NCBI GenBank assembly: GCA_963691655.1 | Contig: OY829329.1 | Span: forward strand, 53,705,408-53,769,407 | Direction of reading: 5' to 3' | DNA length: 64,000 nt | Source of the DNA: Toxonevra muliebris | Lineage: Eukaryota > Arthropoda > Insecta > Diptera > Pallopteridae | Shown: in pieces, positions 30,289-42,285 of the stretch | How the letters are laid out: each line of letters opens with the position of its first letter | Position numbering within the stretch: the stretch's first letter is position 1 | Notes under the pieces: model-generated | Told to the model about the DNA's origin: nothing | Seen by the model: only the letters and a program-made list of their open reading frames with translations | Database searches by the model: none | Position numbers and translations under genes: made by a program

Positions 30289-31445
30289 AAGCGCGGTTCA
30301 CGCCAAATTGGCACGCTTTGTTGTGGTCACCACGTCGCCCCTAGTCATAAGAACAAACAATTTTTTAGTGGGATTTGTTTACAATACCGTTACCGTTAGT
30401 TGATAAATTTTCCATATTAATTGATCGCAATTTGGTGATTGTGTGCACAATGGAAGCTGCAAATAGAAAATTGATTGTGAACAAATTTATTGAAAATCCG
30501 TCGTGGTCTGGTTCAAAGATTGCGAAAGTGTTAAATATCTCCAAAAGAACGGTATGAAGAGTTCTAAAACGATATAAAGAAACTCTTAGTGTTGAAAGGG
30601 CTAAAAAAGTTGTGAACAAAACGGGAACCACCAACCTAAAATTAAAGGCAAAGATCTTGAGGTCCATCAAAAGCAATCCCGGACTATCGGATAGCGATCG
30701 TGCCAAAAAATTCAATACCAGCAAAAGTACTGCTAGACGAATACGCATGAAAGTTGGGCTAAAGTGCTATCGTGCTATAAAATATCCAAAGAGAACAGAA
30801 AAACCGAATTTGCTGGCCAAAAAATGCAAAAAATGCAAGTACATAAAAGTGGATAAATTTGCAAGGAAAGCAATGGTGTGGCAGGCTATTTGCAGCTGTG
30901 GTCTCAAATCCAGGGCATTTGTGACATCCTCTTCTATGACGTCTGATATTTACATCAAAGAGTGCCTTTCGAAACGACTATTGCCATTTGTTCGTCACCA
31001 CCATTCGCCAGTGAAGTTTTGGCCTGATTTAGCCAGTTGCCACTACTCTAAGAAAATCATGGATTGGTATCAGACAAATAAAGTAGATGTAGTGCCCAAA
31101 TATATGAATCCACCCAATTGCCCCCAGCTTCGACCGATCGAAAAATACTGGGCTATTACAAAATGTAAGTTGAAGAAAAATGCAGGTATTGTCAAAAATG
31201 TGAATTCAATGTTACTAAAATGGAACCAAATAGCCGCAAAAGTATCCAGATCGGATGTTCAAAGGCTGATGGGGTCCATTAAAAGGAATACCCGGAACTT
31301 TTTGCACAACAAAGAAATTTAAATCTTTTAATATTATAGTATTAAAACATAAGTTTATCATTTAATGCATTATTGTTATTCTGAGTGTTCTGGTTAAAAA
31401 GATACAGCAACTTTCCTGCGTGCCAATTTTGCATGAACCGCGCTT
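30289..31445 (+). mobile_element. Tc1-group element (DD37E-type), internally deleted copy with intact ends
   Basis: The inverted ends are AAGCGCGGTTCACGCCAAAT… at 30289 and its inverse ending …ACCGCGCTT at 31445 (28 bp, two mismatches), flanked by TA (30287-30288 and 31446-31447). It carries a damaged transposase gene at 30450-31322. The total length of about 1.16 kb is short for an autonomous member. Intact ends mean a transposase supplied elsewhere could in principle recognise it. Confidence 0.88.
30450..31322 (+). pseudogene. Tc1-group transposase, disrupted (in-frame TGA and internal deletion)
   Basis: It starts MEAANRKLIVNKFIENPSW, a helix-turn-helix DNA-binding start (KIAKVLNISKRTV). 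An in-frame TGA at 30555-30557 cuts it, after which the same frame continues to the end. The second helix-turn-helix is ARKFN-like (AKKFNTSKSTARRIRMK). Around 30826-30840 the frame jumps from LLAKKCKKC to YIKVDKFARKAMVWQ, so the segment that should carry the first catalytic Asp is absent. The second Asp (FWPDLASCHYSK) and the Glu (LRPIEKYWAI) remain with 37 residues between them, a DD37E-type spacing. It cannot encode an active enzyme. Confidence 0.88.
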
Positions 31446-31447
31446 TA

Positions 31448-32490
31448 GTCCCAAATGAGAGCTGCCATTTAGTTGGTCAACCATTTTATCCCGCAATGTA
31501 ACCAACAAAAATTATTACACAAGTGGGAACATCTCGTTTGATTAACTCTCTTCTTCTTAAATATAGTATATCATCACAATTAATTCCTCTATATTGTTCT
31601 ATTTGTGACTAGTAGTTTCATCTCGTTTCATGACTTGCCACAGTTTTACATTTTTTTAGGGCGGTTCTTTTCCAGAAAGCTTTCGATTAGTCTCTTTTGC
31701 GGCTTCATTGGGGGTTCCAGTCTAAGGCTGGTCGATTTATTTCTTCGGGTGGTTTGCTTAATGTGAGACCAATCTATATGCATTTTCTCAATTTGTTGCC
31801 TTCTCCATTAAATTTGCTATACATGTAAGTCATTGGTGCTCGATATCTTAAGAATTCTACGTAAAAACGATTTAGAAAGTCTGAATCTCTTTGCCCAAAA
31901 ACTTGGTTTATTGTACAGTTTACTTGTGATCCCATGGTTATTTATGCTAACCATCAGTCAGTCTATCTTACCCGATACATTCCTAATTAAAATCTTATCT
32001 GATTTCGATCTTAACGTACTTAATTTCGCCTTGTCCAACATGCTGCTTCGATGAGAAGCTTTTGTCGTAAGCCTGACTCGGTGCTGAAACTTCAACTTTT
32101 GAATTCATTGTTATGAGCTTAACTGAGAGCTACGAATTTTGCTGGTATCCCTTTATTAGGAAAATAGAGTTCTTAATACTTCCCTGTTATATATACACTC
32201 CTAAAAGATATGCTCTCGTCAGTCTTCGGATTTCACAACAACATTGAACTATTTATCCTCAGAAGAATTACTGCTCAACGATTATTTTCCATTTCACATC
32301 AAAATTAAACGTGCTCTCTTAACTCTTTTCCAAGAAGGCTCTAAACTTATTTTATATGGGAAGGTGTAGAAAGAAAGAGTGGGAAAAAAAAATTATTAAG
32401 CACTCATAGTAGGAGTGAAACTAAGTTGTTTATTAGAAAATTGTTAGAAAACATTTATAAAACATTCTGAAGTTTTTGCAGTCCTCTTCT
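31448..32490. other. Non-coding spacer
   Basis: No gene supported. A 73-residue + strand frame at 31833 lacks recognisable domains. Confidence 0.4.
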
Positions 32491-33020
32491 CCCTATTGTT
32501 GTTGTTGCTTTTCCTCTGTTGGTACTCTCTACACTTATCGGCACAAACACGACTTAGTACACGTATATAACACATAAAAAAAAAGTTCAGTTATATGCAA
32601 TCAAACCAAGACTTCTATATCGACTCTCTCACTAAAGCACATGAGATAAAACTGCGAGAAGTCGCGTTTCTGCTTGCTTATATGTAGCCGAATAACAACT
32701 GCATAACTTCGTTTCTTACTGATTTTGTTTGAGTGCAACAAAAACTAATCGTGACCGTTGTTGTTGAAGCTTTTGCACTCTTCCTCTTTCTACATTTATC
32801 TGCACAAGCATGACGTAGCACACGTGTTTAATACATGAAAAGAAAATACATATATGCAGTCAAGCTCTCTCACTAAAGCACATTGAGATAGAACTGCAAG
32901 AAGTCGGCTCTCTGCATGATTGTATGCAGCCGATCCCCACATGACTTCGTTCGCTAAACACTAACAACAGCATAACTTCGTTTCTTATTAGTTTCGTATG
33001 AGTGCAACAACAACACGACT
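32491..33020 (+). repeat. Diverged tandem duplication, unit about 260 bp
   Basis: Two copies lie head to tail (about 32491-32755 and 32756-33020). Shared blocks in order are 'ttgttgttg', 'gcacaa.ca.gac.tagcacacg', 'ctctctcactaaagcacat', 'gagata.aactgc.agaagtcg' and 'gcataacttcgtttctta'. They differ by substitutions and small indels, so this is an old duplication. Confidence 0.65.
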
Positions 33021-34963
33021 TCCGATTCAAAATTTTCGATTTACCCTCGCTAAAGAAGTTTCACTTAAAAAAGAAATTGGTTTTATTAGTGATATGTAAT
33101 GCGTCCCTTATTTTCATTTTGAAAAATTAATGGAATGCTTTCCTTATGTTATTACATGGCTATATATTAAGTAACCCTGAGTCGCTTCTTCAAAGTCCAT
33201 GTATATTCGAGAGAATTCAGTACAATCACAGAAGAAATTCTCAACAATTTCATCATCTTCTAGATATGTATCACATAGGCTCGATTCTCTGATATTATTA
33301 AGATAATAAATACAAATATTTAATGCCACATTGACACTGATATTTGTATCAAACTTATTCTCACTTACTTAGTTGGCACTATAACCGATGATCGGTCTTG
33401 GCCGCTTCATTGTAAGTATATTCATATTATTATTAATCAATAATGACTTTACCATTTATGCTGTCATTCCAACTACCAGCTTCTTTCTTTTGCATACAAA
33501 AGAAATTCAATACACAAAGAGTTCAATTTGTTAGCATACAAAAAGCAGTAAGCATAAATATTGATATTTGTCAATCATAATAATCCGATTAACTACCATA
33601 AAAACGCAAATCCTTTATAGCACTCAACCAGAAATACAATTCACAAACATACATATACATACACATACACACATAAAAGCTATAGAAAATAACACAACAA
33701 ACAATTCCAAAAAGATACTCGAGTATTATGAACATTTTTATTAGAAACGAATTATGATAAGAAGCAAAGAATGACATGGATTTTATAAAAAAAAGAGAAA
33801 AAAAATTTCAAGGAGCTAAAGAAAAAGGGTGGCACTGAGGTAGAAAATACCAACAGATTTAAATAAATTCCTATATTGTAGAGAAATACAATAAAAAAGA
33901 AATAAATTGTTGCTATTGTGTGCTAAAGAGAGATACTTAAGGTATTATTTAAATAATGATAAGAATAAAAATAATATTTATTTATATCTTAAAAAAAAGA
34001 CTTAAGATAAGAGCTAATACTAACAAGAAAAAAAAGAGTATGAGGTATGAGGCATAAATATATGTGTGTATAATGTTGAAAAATGCAAATGACACCAAAT
34101 TTTGACAAATCTAAAGTGGAAACTAAAACAAATGTGAAAGGAAATGAAACGAAAACCATGAATGAATGAGACATGCAAATGGCAAAACAAAAGCTCTAAA
34201 TTCCTAGAAATCACGCCAACTCTCTTTTATACAGGGAAATAACTTCAACATGCTTGGCTCATAGTTAAAGAAGCACTCGTCCACCTGTACCCACCTACCT
34301 ACCTGCTGCTTGCTGGCTTGCATATGTGAGCACATGTTAATACACATAAAAATATAAAAACAAAATGAAGGAAAGCGCGCATAATTAGCAGCACGTTAGT
34401 GGAAATAAAAAAGGATGGCAAATAAAAAAACCAAACAAAAAACCAAAAAATAAAAATGGATACAAACTAAAGCAGAAACCTCTGCTTATATACAGCGACA
34501 AAAAACTAGGAAAAATGCAAACAGGAAATAATGAAAATTAAGTGAAAAGTCTCGACTGTAAAAAAAACTTACCAGTTATAATTTTTTTCTTACTCTGTTA
34601 TAAAAAAAAAAAATATAACCATAAAGGTTAATATTAAAATACATTAGCTTCTATTTAGATACATATGCACATACTCAATTTTCAACGGTCGAAGTGACAT
34701 TTAAAAAAAAGCTCGTATAAAGAACAATGCAGAAAACTTCATATGGCGCATTGAAGAAGAAATACCTAAGTGTATTTCGAAATGGTCTTGACCGACATAT
34801 TTGATTTTTAGAAACTTTTAACGATTAAACCAGGTATATATATATAAGTTTTTAACCAATTTTGTTTATAGAAATCAAAAATATTATTAATGATTTTAGA
34901 AATCTTAACCGATTTTCAGTGAATTTACAGAAATTTGTAGGAATTTTAAAAAAATATTGGGAG
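33021..34963. other. AT-rich non-coding DNA
   Basis: No gene supported. Short minus-strand frames around 33144-34214 lack domains. (AT)n appears near 34835-34847. Confidence 0.45.
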
Positions 34964-34965
34964 TA

Positions 34966-36213
34966 TGAATGTATAAACTCGTAATTGTGACTAACTTCAT
35001 ATCTATCATACGCGCCATTTTTTTGACATTGACAGCTATTCTATCTCGAAGAGCGCCAAAAATACTATAAGAATTGATCTGTCAAATAATTTTCATAATT
35101 TTACAAAAGTGTTTTACTATAGCTGAAAATGTCGAATTTCGTGCCAACAAAACAACATTTGCGGGAAGTTTTAATTTGCTTCTTCCATTTAAAGAAAAAC
35201 GCAACTGAAGCACATCGTTTACTCACTGAAGCTTATCCTGACTGTGCTATAGACGTTAGAATGTGTCAGGTGTGGTATGCCCGTTTCAAAAGTGGTGATT
35301 TTGATGTTGAAGACAGGGAACGTTCAGGCGGCCCGAAAAAGTTCGAAGATGAAGAATTGAAGGCATTACTTGAAGAAGATTCATATCAAATGCAACAAGA
35401 ACTTGTAGAATCTTTAGAAGTTGATCAATCAACCATTTCTAAACGATTAAAAGCATTGGGAATGATTCAAAAGCAAGGAAATTGGGTGCCGTACGAATTG
35501 AAGCCGAGAGACGTCGAACGACGATTTTTCACATGTGAACTGCTGATTGAACGACAGAAAAGAAAGGGTTTTCTGCATCGTATTGTGACTGGCGATGAAA
35601 AGTGGATACGTTACGATAATCCAAAGCGTAAAAAAACATGGGGACCGCCCGGACATGCATCAACATCAACGGCAAAGCCGAACATCCATGGATCCAAGCT
35701 CATGCTGTGTATTTGGTGGGATATGAAAGGTGTCGTGTATTATGAGCTGTTGAAACCGAATGAAACGATCACTGGCGACCGCTACCGATTACAATTGATG
35801 CGTTTGAGCCGAGCATTAAAGGAAAAGAGGCCAGAATATGAGAATAGACACGACGAAGCTATTCTTCAAGGCAAGTAAAAACATACTTGGAAACGCTGAA
35901 ATGCTGAAATGGGAAGTGCTACCCCACCCGCCGTATTCTCCAGACATTGCTTCTTCTGATTACCACTTTTTCCGATCGATGACACATGGTCTGGCTGAAC
36001 AGCACTTCCGTTCTTTCGAAGAACTCAAAAAATGGGTCGATTCGTTGATAGCCTCAAAAGTTGAAGAGTTCTTTCGACGCGGAGTCCGTATGCTACCGGA
36101 AAGATGGGAAAAGGTTGTGGCTAACGATGGACAATACTTCAAAGAATAAATTTATAATCACTTTTTCACAATAAATGTCCAAATTACGAAAAAAATAAGA
36201 GTTTATACATTCA
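34966..36213 (+). mobile_element. mariner-family element, defective copy (1248 bp)
   Basis: The termini TGAATGTATAAACTC (34966) and its inverse GAGTTTATACATTCA (ending 36213) are each flanked by TA. Length and layout are typical of mariner. The transposase gene fills 35129-36149 and is broken by two indels. By eye the inverted ends match for 15 bp and then differ by a run-length change. Confidence 0.85.
35129..36149 (+). pseudogene. mariner transposase, two-lesion pseudogene
   Basis: It starts MSNFVPTKQHLREVLICFFH, the standard mariner start, and reads cleanly for 249 residues with GDEKW (first catalytic Asp, about residue 156) and KPNIHGSKLMLCIWWD. Just after RHDEAILQ the frame hits a stop at 35876. 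The expected segment with the second catalytic Asp (the DNARPH-type motif) is deleted. Next, an exact 8-bp tandem duplication (GCTGAAAT, 35895-35910) shifts the frame again. The remainder, from KWEVLPHPPYSPDIASSDYHFF with the third Asp to WEKVVANDGQYFKE, is intact in another frame. Few other lesions are present, so inactivation looks fairly recent. Confidence 0.92.
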
Positions 36214-37104
36214 TACTCCGCAATCTTTTGAATGCAGTCTTCAACTTAATTTAGTTGAATTCATTCGCAATCATTTAAAGTCACTCGAAATTATTTCTAC
36301 AAGATCTAAGCGTGAATAATAAAGAGCAACATGTACAGGATTGGCCATGTTAGATGGGCCCATTTATTAAAAAAAAACACATATTTCGCTATTCAAGTGG
36401 AAAATCGTTGAATTTGGTTTAAAGAGATTTGATTACATAACTTTTTGAAGATGATATTGCACAAGGGGTCGCCCTGAACTCAGCTGACTTAATGTGGCCG
36501 TTTTTCGACATTTTCCACCGTATTTGTCAATATTTTGAGGCTTCGCGCTACTCTTAGTTACTTCCCGGTAAACTAGGTATATTTCTTTTTATATATGCCG
36601 AGAAGTAAATATCATAAATATTATGTTACCAGTTGTTGTTTTCTTTATGTTCCATTAAATGCAATGAGACCCCACTTTTTTCTTTGGGCGGATCACCACA
36701 GTAAACAAGGGAAAACTGTTTAATCGCTTTGCTTATTATTATTATAAGTTTTGTTTCTTTATCAAATGATTGTGCAAGTGAATAATACACTGATAACAAG
36801 TGTCTGAAGTATTCAGTGATTTTTGTATTAATGAATAAAATGAATGAGATGATTTTTTCATTTAAAGCGTATTAACACATGAATTTACTAAATGATTAAT
36901 TAGTCAATGACAGCAAAATGATTAATGATTTCAAATTTACAATATTTAGTCAAATTTGCTATTCAATGAATTCAATCGCATTGAATGTGACTTCAGTGAT
37001 GTAAAATTGCAATTGATTGCAGTCTTTTACAGTTCTCCACCACAGAACTTCTTTGTTTTTTTGTCGGTCCATAAAATTCGTAAATAAAAAACAATACAAC
37101 ATGC
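36214..37104. other. AT-rich non-coding DNA
   Basis: No gene or element supported. Words such as 'aatgattaat' and 'tcattt' are frequent at 36770-36930. Confidence 0.4.
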
Positions 37105-37945
37105 CAGGGGCGTAGCCAGGATTTTTTTTGGGGGGGAGGGGGGTTTTCATTCGAAGAAAATTGACATTGACTTGCCATTACTGATGATGAACCCGACCTC
37201 AAAACAATTACCAAAAATACGAAAAATAATCAGAGGCTCATTTTTTTCAAATGATTATCAGTGGGAATTTGGGCCATGATAGGGAATCCGGATGAGGTTG
37301 GCTTATATTCCCGAAATTCGTGCAGTTGCTGCATTGAAAGAGGTCTTTCGAGTCGGGGTGCTTTGAACAATAATGGGTTAAAGAATTAATCACATTTTAA
37401 GATTGTTTTCTAGAACTTTGGAGCTGACCCACTACTACTGCCCTACATGGGCCTTGCGAATAAAATGGTTCCTAGTGTTTATGAATGAATTTTTTATACT
37501 GAACACGAATCTTAGCAAAAATGGGATGGAAAACCTTAAAATAGAATTTTTGGTCATTTTTTTAAATTGGAGAGCTGAACACTGGCGTGCTACAAACTTC
37601 GAAATCCAGAAATTGAGCCCTAAACTCGAATCTGTAAATCAAAAACAGTTACTGACCTAGAAAAACTATAAATGCAAAATCAAACCTCATGTCAAAGAAA
37701 ACAAATCGGATCTGCTCGCATAGTGTAACTAAGATTTCAAGTTTATTTTTTTATATTTGACTTTTTAGAAAGAAACCGATGGAAGTAAAAAATATTTAGA
37801 AACTGTTCAATAGATTTTATATGGATTTTTTTTCATCCACTGGCAATGAATATCAAAAAATAGAAGAAAGTTTCCACATTTGGGGGCGGGGGCGGTTCAG
37901 AACCCCACAACCTCCCCCCCCCCCCCCCCCCTAAATACGGCCTTG
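37105..37945. mobile_element. Non-autonomous hAT element (841 bp) with G/C-tract ends
   Basis: Starts CAGGGGCGTAGCCAGGA followed by a T-run and G-tract (about 37122-37143). It ends with an 18-bp poly-C run (37914-37931) and TAAATACGGCCTTG. Identical 8-bp flanks CAACATGC lie at 37097-37104 and 37946-37953. The CAGGGGCGTA terminus and exact 8-bp target duplication support hAT. No transposase; the interior is AT-rich. Confidence 0.88.
37914..37931. repeat. 18-bp poly-C run
   Basis: A homopolymer C run near the right end of the hAT element, complementary in kind to the G-tract near its left end. Confidence 0.9.
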
Positions 37946-38018
37946 CAACATGCAGTATAACTTTTTCAATATTCACTTCTGATATATTTCTTACCAAATC
38001 TGAAAATAAAGGAATTTA

Positions 38019-38459
38019 TTAACCCTTTGACGCCCGAATTTAAATGGGGCTTGATAGAAACATTTTGTTTTGAAATTATGGCTACTTAGGTCTTCTACAA
38101 TCTTGACACCAATGCATGCTTCTATATTGGTTTGTTTGTCCTTTACTCAAGGTTAAAAACAAATTGCTTTGGAGCTGTAGACAATCACTTTATCATCCGA
38201 TTTCTTCATTTTTTTGATTTCTCTTATCTTTTATAAACATATTTGAAAAAAATTTTAGCACTTGTTTTTTTTTGCTGGACTTCAAAGACAAAATCTTAAA
38301 AAAATGACTTAAGTAAAAAATTTCAAATGTTCGGCAATCAGTAAACGTGAAGAAAACCTAACAGAATCAAATACAAATAGTGAAAATTGTTAAACACCTT
38401 ATTTATGCCGCGTAAAAGTGAATGTTGCATATACGCAACATTGGGTATGAAAGAGTTAA
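38019..38459. mobile_element. 441-bp TTAA-flanked MITE
   Basis: TTAA at 38019-38022 then CCCTTTGACGCCCG, and GGGTATGAAAGAG then TTAA at 38456-38459. This gives imperfect inverted ends (CCCTTTgacgCCC versus CTCTTTcataCCC). A subterminal near-palindrome AATGTTGCATATACGCAACA sits just inside the right end. The interior is AT-rich and non-coding. TTAA target with CCC-type ends suggests a piggyBac-type origin. Confidence 0.6.
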
Positions 38460-40378
38460 GGAAACAAAATCGTTCTAAAATAATATCTATATTAAACATT
38501 AGTGACTGAAAAAATGTTATTTGCATTGAAATTATGAAAATTTGTTTCCTGTTCTCCACCGACCTTACTAGCCCACTTTTCCTAATTTTGTTTTTTCAAT
38601 AAGCTTTGTATAGCATGACTCTACAGAATAAACGAATTTCTTCGGAAAGTTAGTCCTTTATTAAAAATCAGTAAAAGCAATAGGTACCTAAACAATAGAA
38701 CTATTCTAACCCCGGCTTTTTGAAGATAACGACTGCAAACGACAAATATTTTCATTTATTTTTCTATATGTTTGATTTGTGGAATTTATAAAAAAAGAAG
38801 AAATTTAATGAAAATATTTTACTTATAGGAACCCTAAAATACCAGAGCTGGGACAATAGAATAATTTTTTGAGCTCCGTCTGGACGAGAAAATTAGATTT
38901 TTTGCCACTGTGTTACTGTTAATCGTAAACCATACTTTTTTCTTTTATGAGCCAACCATGTATCCCTAAAACGATGTGGAAATTCTATTTTGTGTTTCCT
39001 CACTCAACACACAACTTTTCAGTCGAATAATGTTTTATATTTATTTTTATAAAGAAGGAGCGGAAGATCTTCCTCCTGACCTTGACGTATAACACCTCGA
39101 AAGTCTTTTGACTATTTTTCCAAACAACATTTGATAAATTTTTAAGCAATAGTTCGAATTAGCTAAATTAAATTACCCACTATCTGCGTCTCACTGGGGG
39201 AGTTTTTGATTAGAGATACTTTAAATACTCAAAGACTATGTATTTGATATTAATATATGCTTTTCAATAGGTACGTTCAATTTCTACCTTGAACAAACTC
39301 AATTTGCGCCATATCCAAGTAACTTTAATTGCTTCCCTCATTTTATGTAGGGTGTCAACACACAAAACGAATGAAACAAAAAAGGACAATGTCGCCATTT
39401 AATACTGCCATAACTAAAGATTAAACTCAGAATATAGAGCTTTGCACGAATATAGAAAAAAAAAAAGCTGAAAGCAAAGAAAAACGGAAGAAAAAACGCA
39501 AAGTGGCTAACATGTTTGTTTAGTTTAAAATTGAGGCTAGTTTATGCTAACAGTTTTTTATATCTCCTCGCAAAGAAAATCCAAAAAAAAAAAAATTGAC
39601 TAAAAAACTTGAAATACTGAAGCAAAACTTTAAATGCTTTAATTTAGCACTTTTTTATTTGCTGGCTTTAAAGCGTGCTTTAGTTTTTAAAGTGGACCTT
39701 ATATTTTTTTTTTTTGGAATATGCTCGCATGTTTGTTAGCATTAAATAAATTTTCTTTTTCCCAACTTTAGTTCTTTTATTTTTTTTTTTTTTTGTTTTT
39801 GTGTGTTTGTTTTGTAGTTTTGTTTAACAGTTAGTTTTTTGTGACTGTTTTGTGTAAACATTTTGTGCTACAAATGGCATAGAATTAACACACAAACAAA
39901 ACTAAATGTTGCAAAGTAGCTCTACATTCATTTCAGTTTTTGTTTTTGTTTTTTTTTTTTTTATATGACCTATGATTTATTGCACTAATTTAAAACAGCG
40001 GCATTAATGAGCGTTAGAATGAAATTTAGATAATAATAATGCGGATATGAAAGCTATACAAAGGTGCAACCTTTGTTGGCTCTGACTCTGGGTTCTAGCT
40101 ACTAGAGTTAACTTCTTTTATTGTGCGGCATTATTGCGTGTGTGACTATCTTAAAAGGCTTTTAAATGGCGGCATATGTATGAGATATACTCATAAATAT
40201 CTATGCTCGTAAGTAGGTGTATATTTAAAGTATCATGGGATTTTAAAAGCATTCTCGATGAGTTTCAAAGATAGTAGGAAATTTTTGCGACATGGCTTTA
40301 TTCTATGGGTAGTAGCTGCTGTGGTCTGAATGTGTGTATTCACTGTTTCATGAAAAGCTTTAAAATGTCTTTATAGCT
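38460..40378. other. AT-rich non-coding DNA
   Basis: No gene supported. Long T-runs occur at 39700-39715, 39779-39795 and 39950-39962. Confidence 0.45.
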
Positions 40379-42285
40379 CTTGAAAATGAAATGTACTGAA
40401 GTCAATTAATATTCTAAAATCTATTAAGATTACATACTGAAATCAAATTGGACCGTAGTGATGTTGATTAGGTGTGCTCTAATCATCTTGGAACACTTTG
40501 AAATTGATTTGGAATTTTGGGAAAACATATTAAAATCTTCTGAAATCAATTTGGAATATTCTGGAATCGATTTGGAATGTTCTAAATTTTATTGGAAATA
40601 TTTTGTAATCAATTTAGAATATTCTAAAATCAATTTGAAATATTTTGAAATTAATTTGAAATATTCTGAAATCATTTTGAAATATTCTGAAATCAATTTG
40701 GAATATCCTGAAATTGATTGGGAACATTCTGGAACCAATTTTGAATACTGTGAAATTGATTGGGAATATTCTGGAACCAATTTTTAATTCTACGAAATTG
40801 ATTGGGAATATTCTGCAATCAATTTGGATTATTCTGGAATCGATTTGAAGTATTATAAATCAATTTAAAATATACTAAATCAATTTGAGATATTTTGAAA
40901 TCAATTTGAGATATTCTAAATCAATTAAGGATATTATAAAAATAATTGGTAATATTCTGGAATCGATTTGGAAATTCTGAAATTATTTGGGAATATTCTG
41001 GAATCAATTTTGAATATTCTGAAATTGATTGGGAATATTCTAGAATCGATTTAGAATATTTCGAAATTAATTTGAAATATTCTGTAATCTATTTGGAATA
41101 TTCTGAAATTGATTGGGAACATTCTGGAACCAATTTTGAATACTATAAAATTGATTGGGATTATTCTGGAACCAATTTTTAATTCTATGAAATTGATTGG
41201 GAATATTCTGCAATCAATTTGGATTATTCTGGAATCGACTTGAAATATTCGAAATCAATTTAAAATATTCTAAATCAATTTGAAATATTTTGAAATCAAT
41301 TTAAGATATTCTAAATCAATTTAGGAAATTATGAAAATAATTGGTAATATTCTGGAATCGATTTGGAAATTCTGAAATCATTTGGGAATATTCTGGAATC
41401 AATTTCGAATATTCTGAAATTGATTAGGAATATTCTAGAATCGATTAAGAATATTTTGAAATTAATCGGGAATATTCTGAAATCAATTTGGAATAATCTG
41501 AAATTAATTGGGAACATTTTAGAACCAATTTTTAATTCTATGAAATTGATTGGGAATATTCAGCAATCAATTTGGAATATTCTGGAATCGATATGAATTA
41601 TTCTAAATCAATTTAAAATATACTAAATCAATTTGAGATATTTTGAAATCAATTTGAGATATTCTAAATCAATTAAGGATATTATGAAAATAATTGGTAA
41701 TATTCTGGAATCGATTTGGAAATTCTGAAATTATTTCGGAATATTCTGGAATCAATTTTGAAAATTCTGAAATTGATTCCCAATATTCTAGAATCGATTT
41801 AGAATATTTTGAAATTAATTGGGATTATTCTGAAATCAATTTTGAATATTCTGAAATCAATTGGGAAGGTTATGTGATCAATTTCGAATATTCTGAAATC
41901 AATTCGGAATATTCTCGAATCAATTTAGAACATTTTGATATCAATTTGAATTATTTTGAAATATTCTAAAATTAATGGCGAATATTCAGAACTCAATTTG
42001 GAATATTCTGAAATAAATGTTGAATATTCTAAATCAATTTGAAATATTATAAATCGATTTGGAATATTCTGGAATCAATTTGGAATATTCTGAAAATACT
42101 TGATAATATTCTGGAATTGATTTAGAATATTCGGAAATTAATTGGGAATATCCTGAAATCAATTTAGAATATTCTGAAATTAATTGGGAATATTCTGAAA
42201 TCAATTTCGAGTCAATATATTTCAGAAATTATATGGAGTTTTCTGAAATGAATTTAGAATATTCTGAAGTCAATTAATTTATTAT
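40379..42285. repeat. 21-bp satellite/minisatellite, about 1.9 kb
   Basis: Roughly 90 copies of a 21-bp monomer whose consensus by eye is GAATATTCTGAAATCAATTT plus G. Each monomer holds the palindrome GAATATTC and an AAATcAATTT half, about 10.5 bp apart. A higher-order unit of about 350-395 bp is visible: the junction 'ccaatttttaattcta' starts near 40777, 41172 and 41525. Open frames occur on both strands because 21 is a multiple of three and four of the six monomer frames lack a stop; they are not genes. Confidence 0.92.

Noticed and set aside
40458..41969. Repeat-protein genes in the 21-bp satellite
   Set aside because: Open frames follow automatically from a 21-bp monomer lacking stops in four frames; both strands are open and no start or splice context exists.
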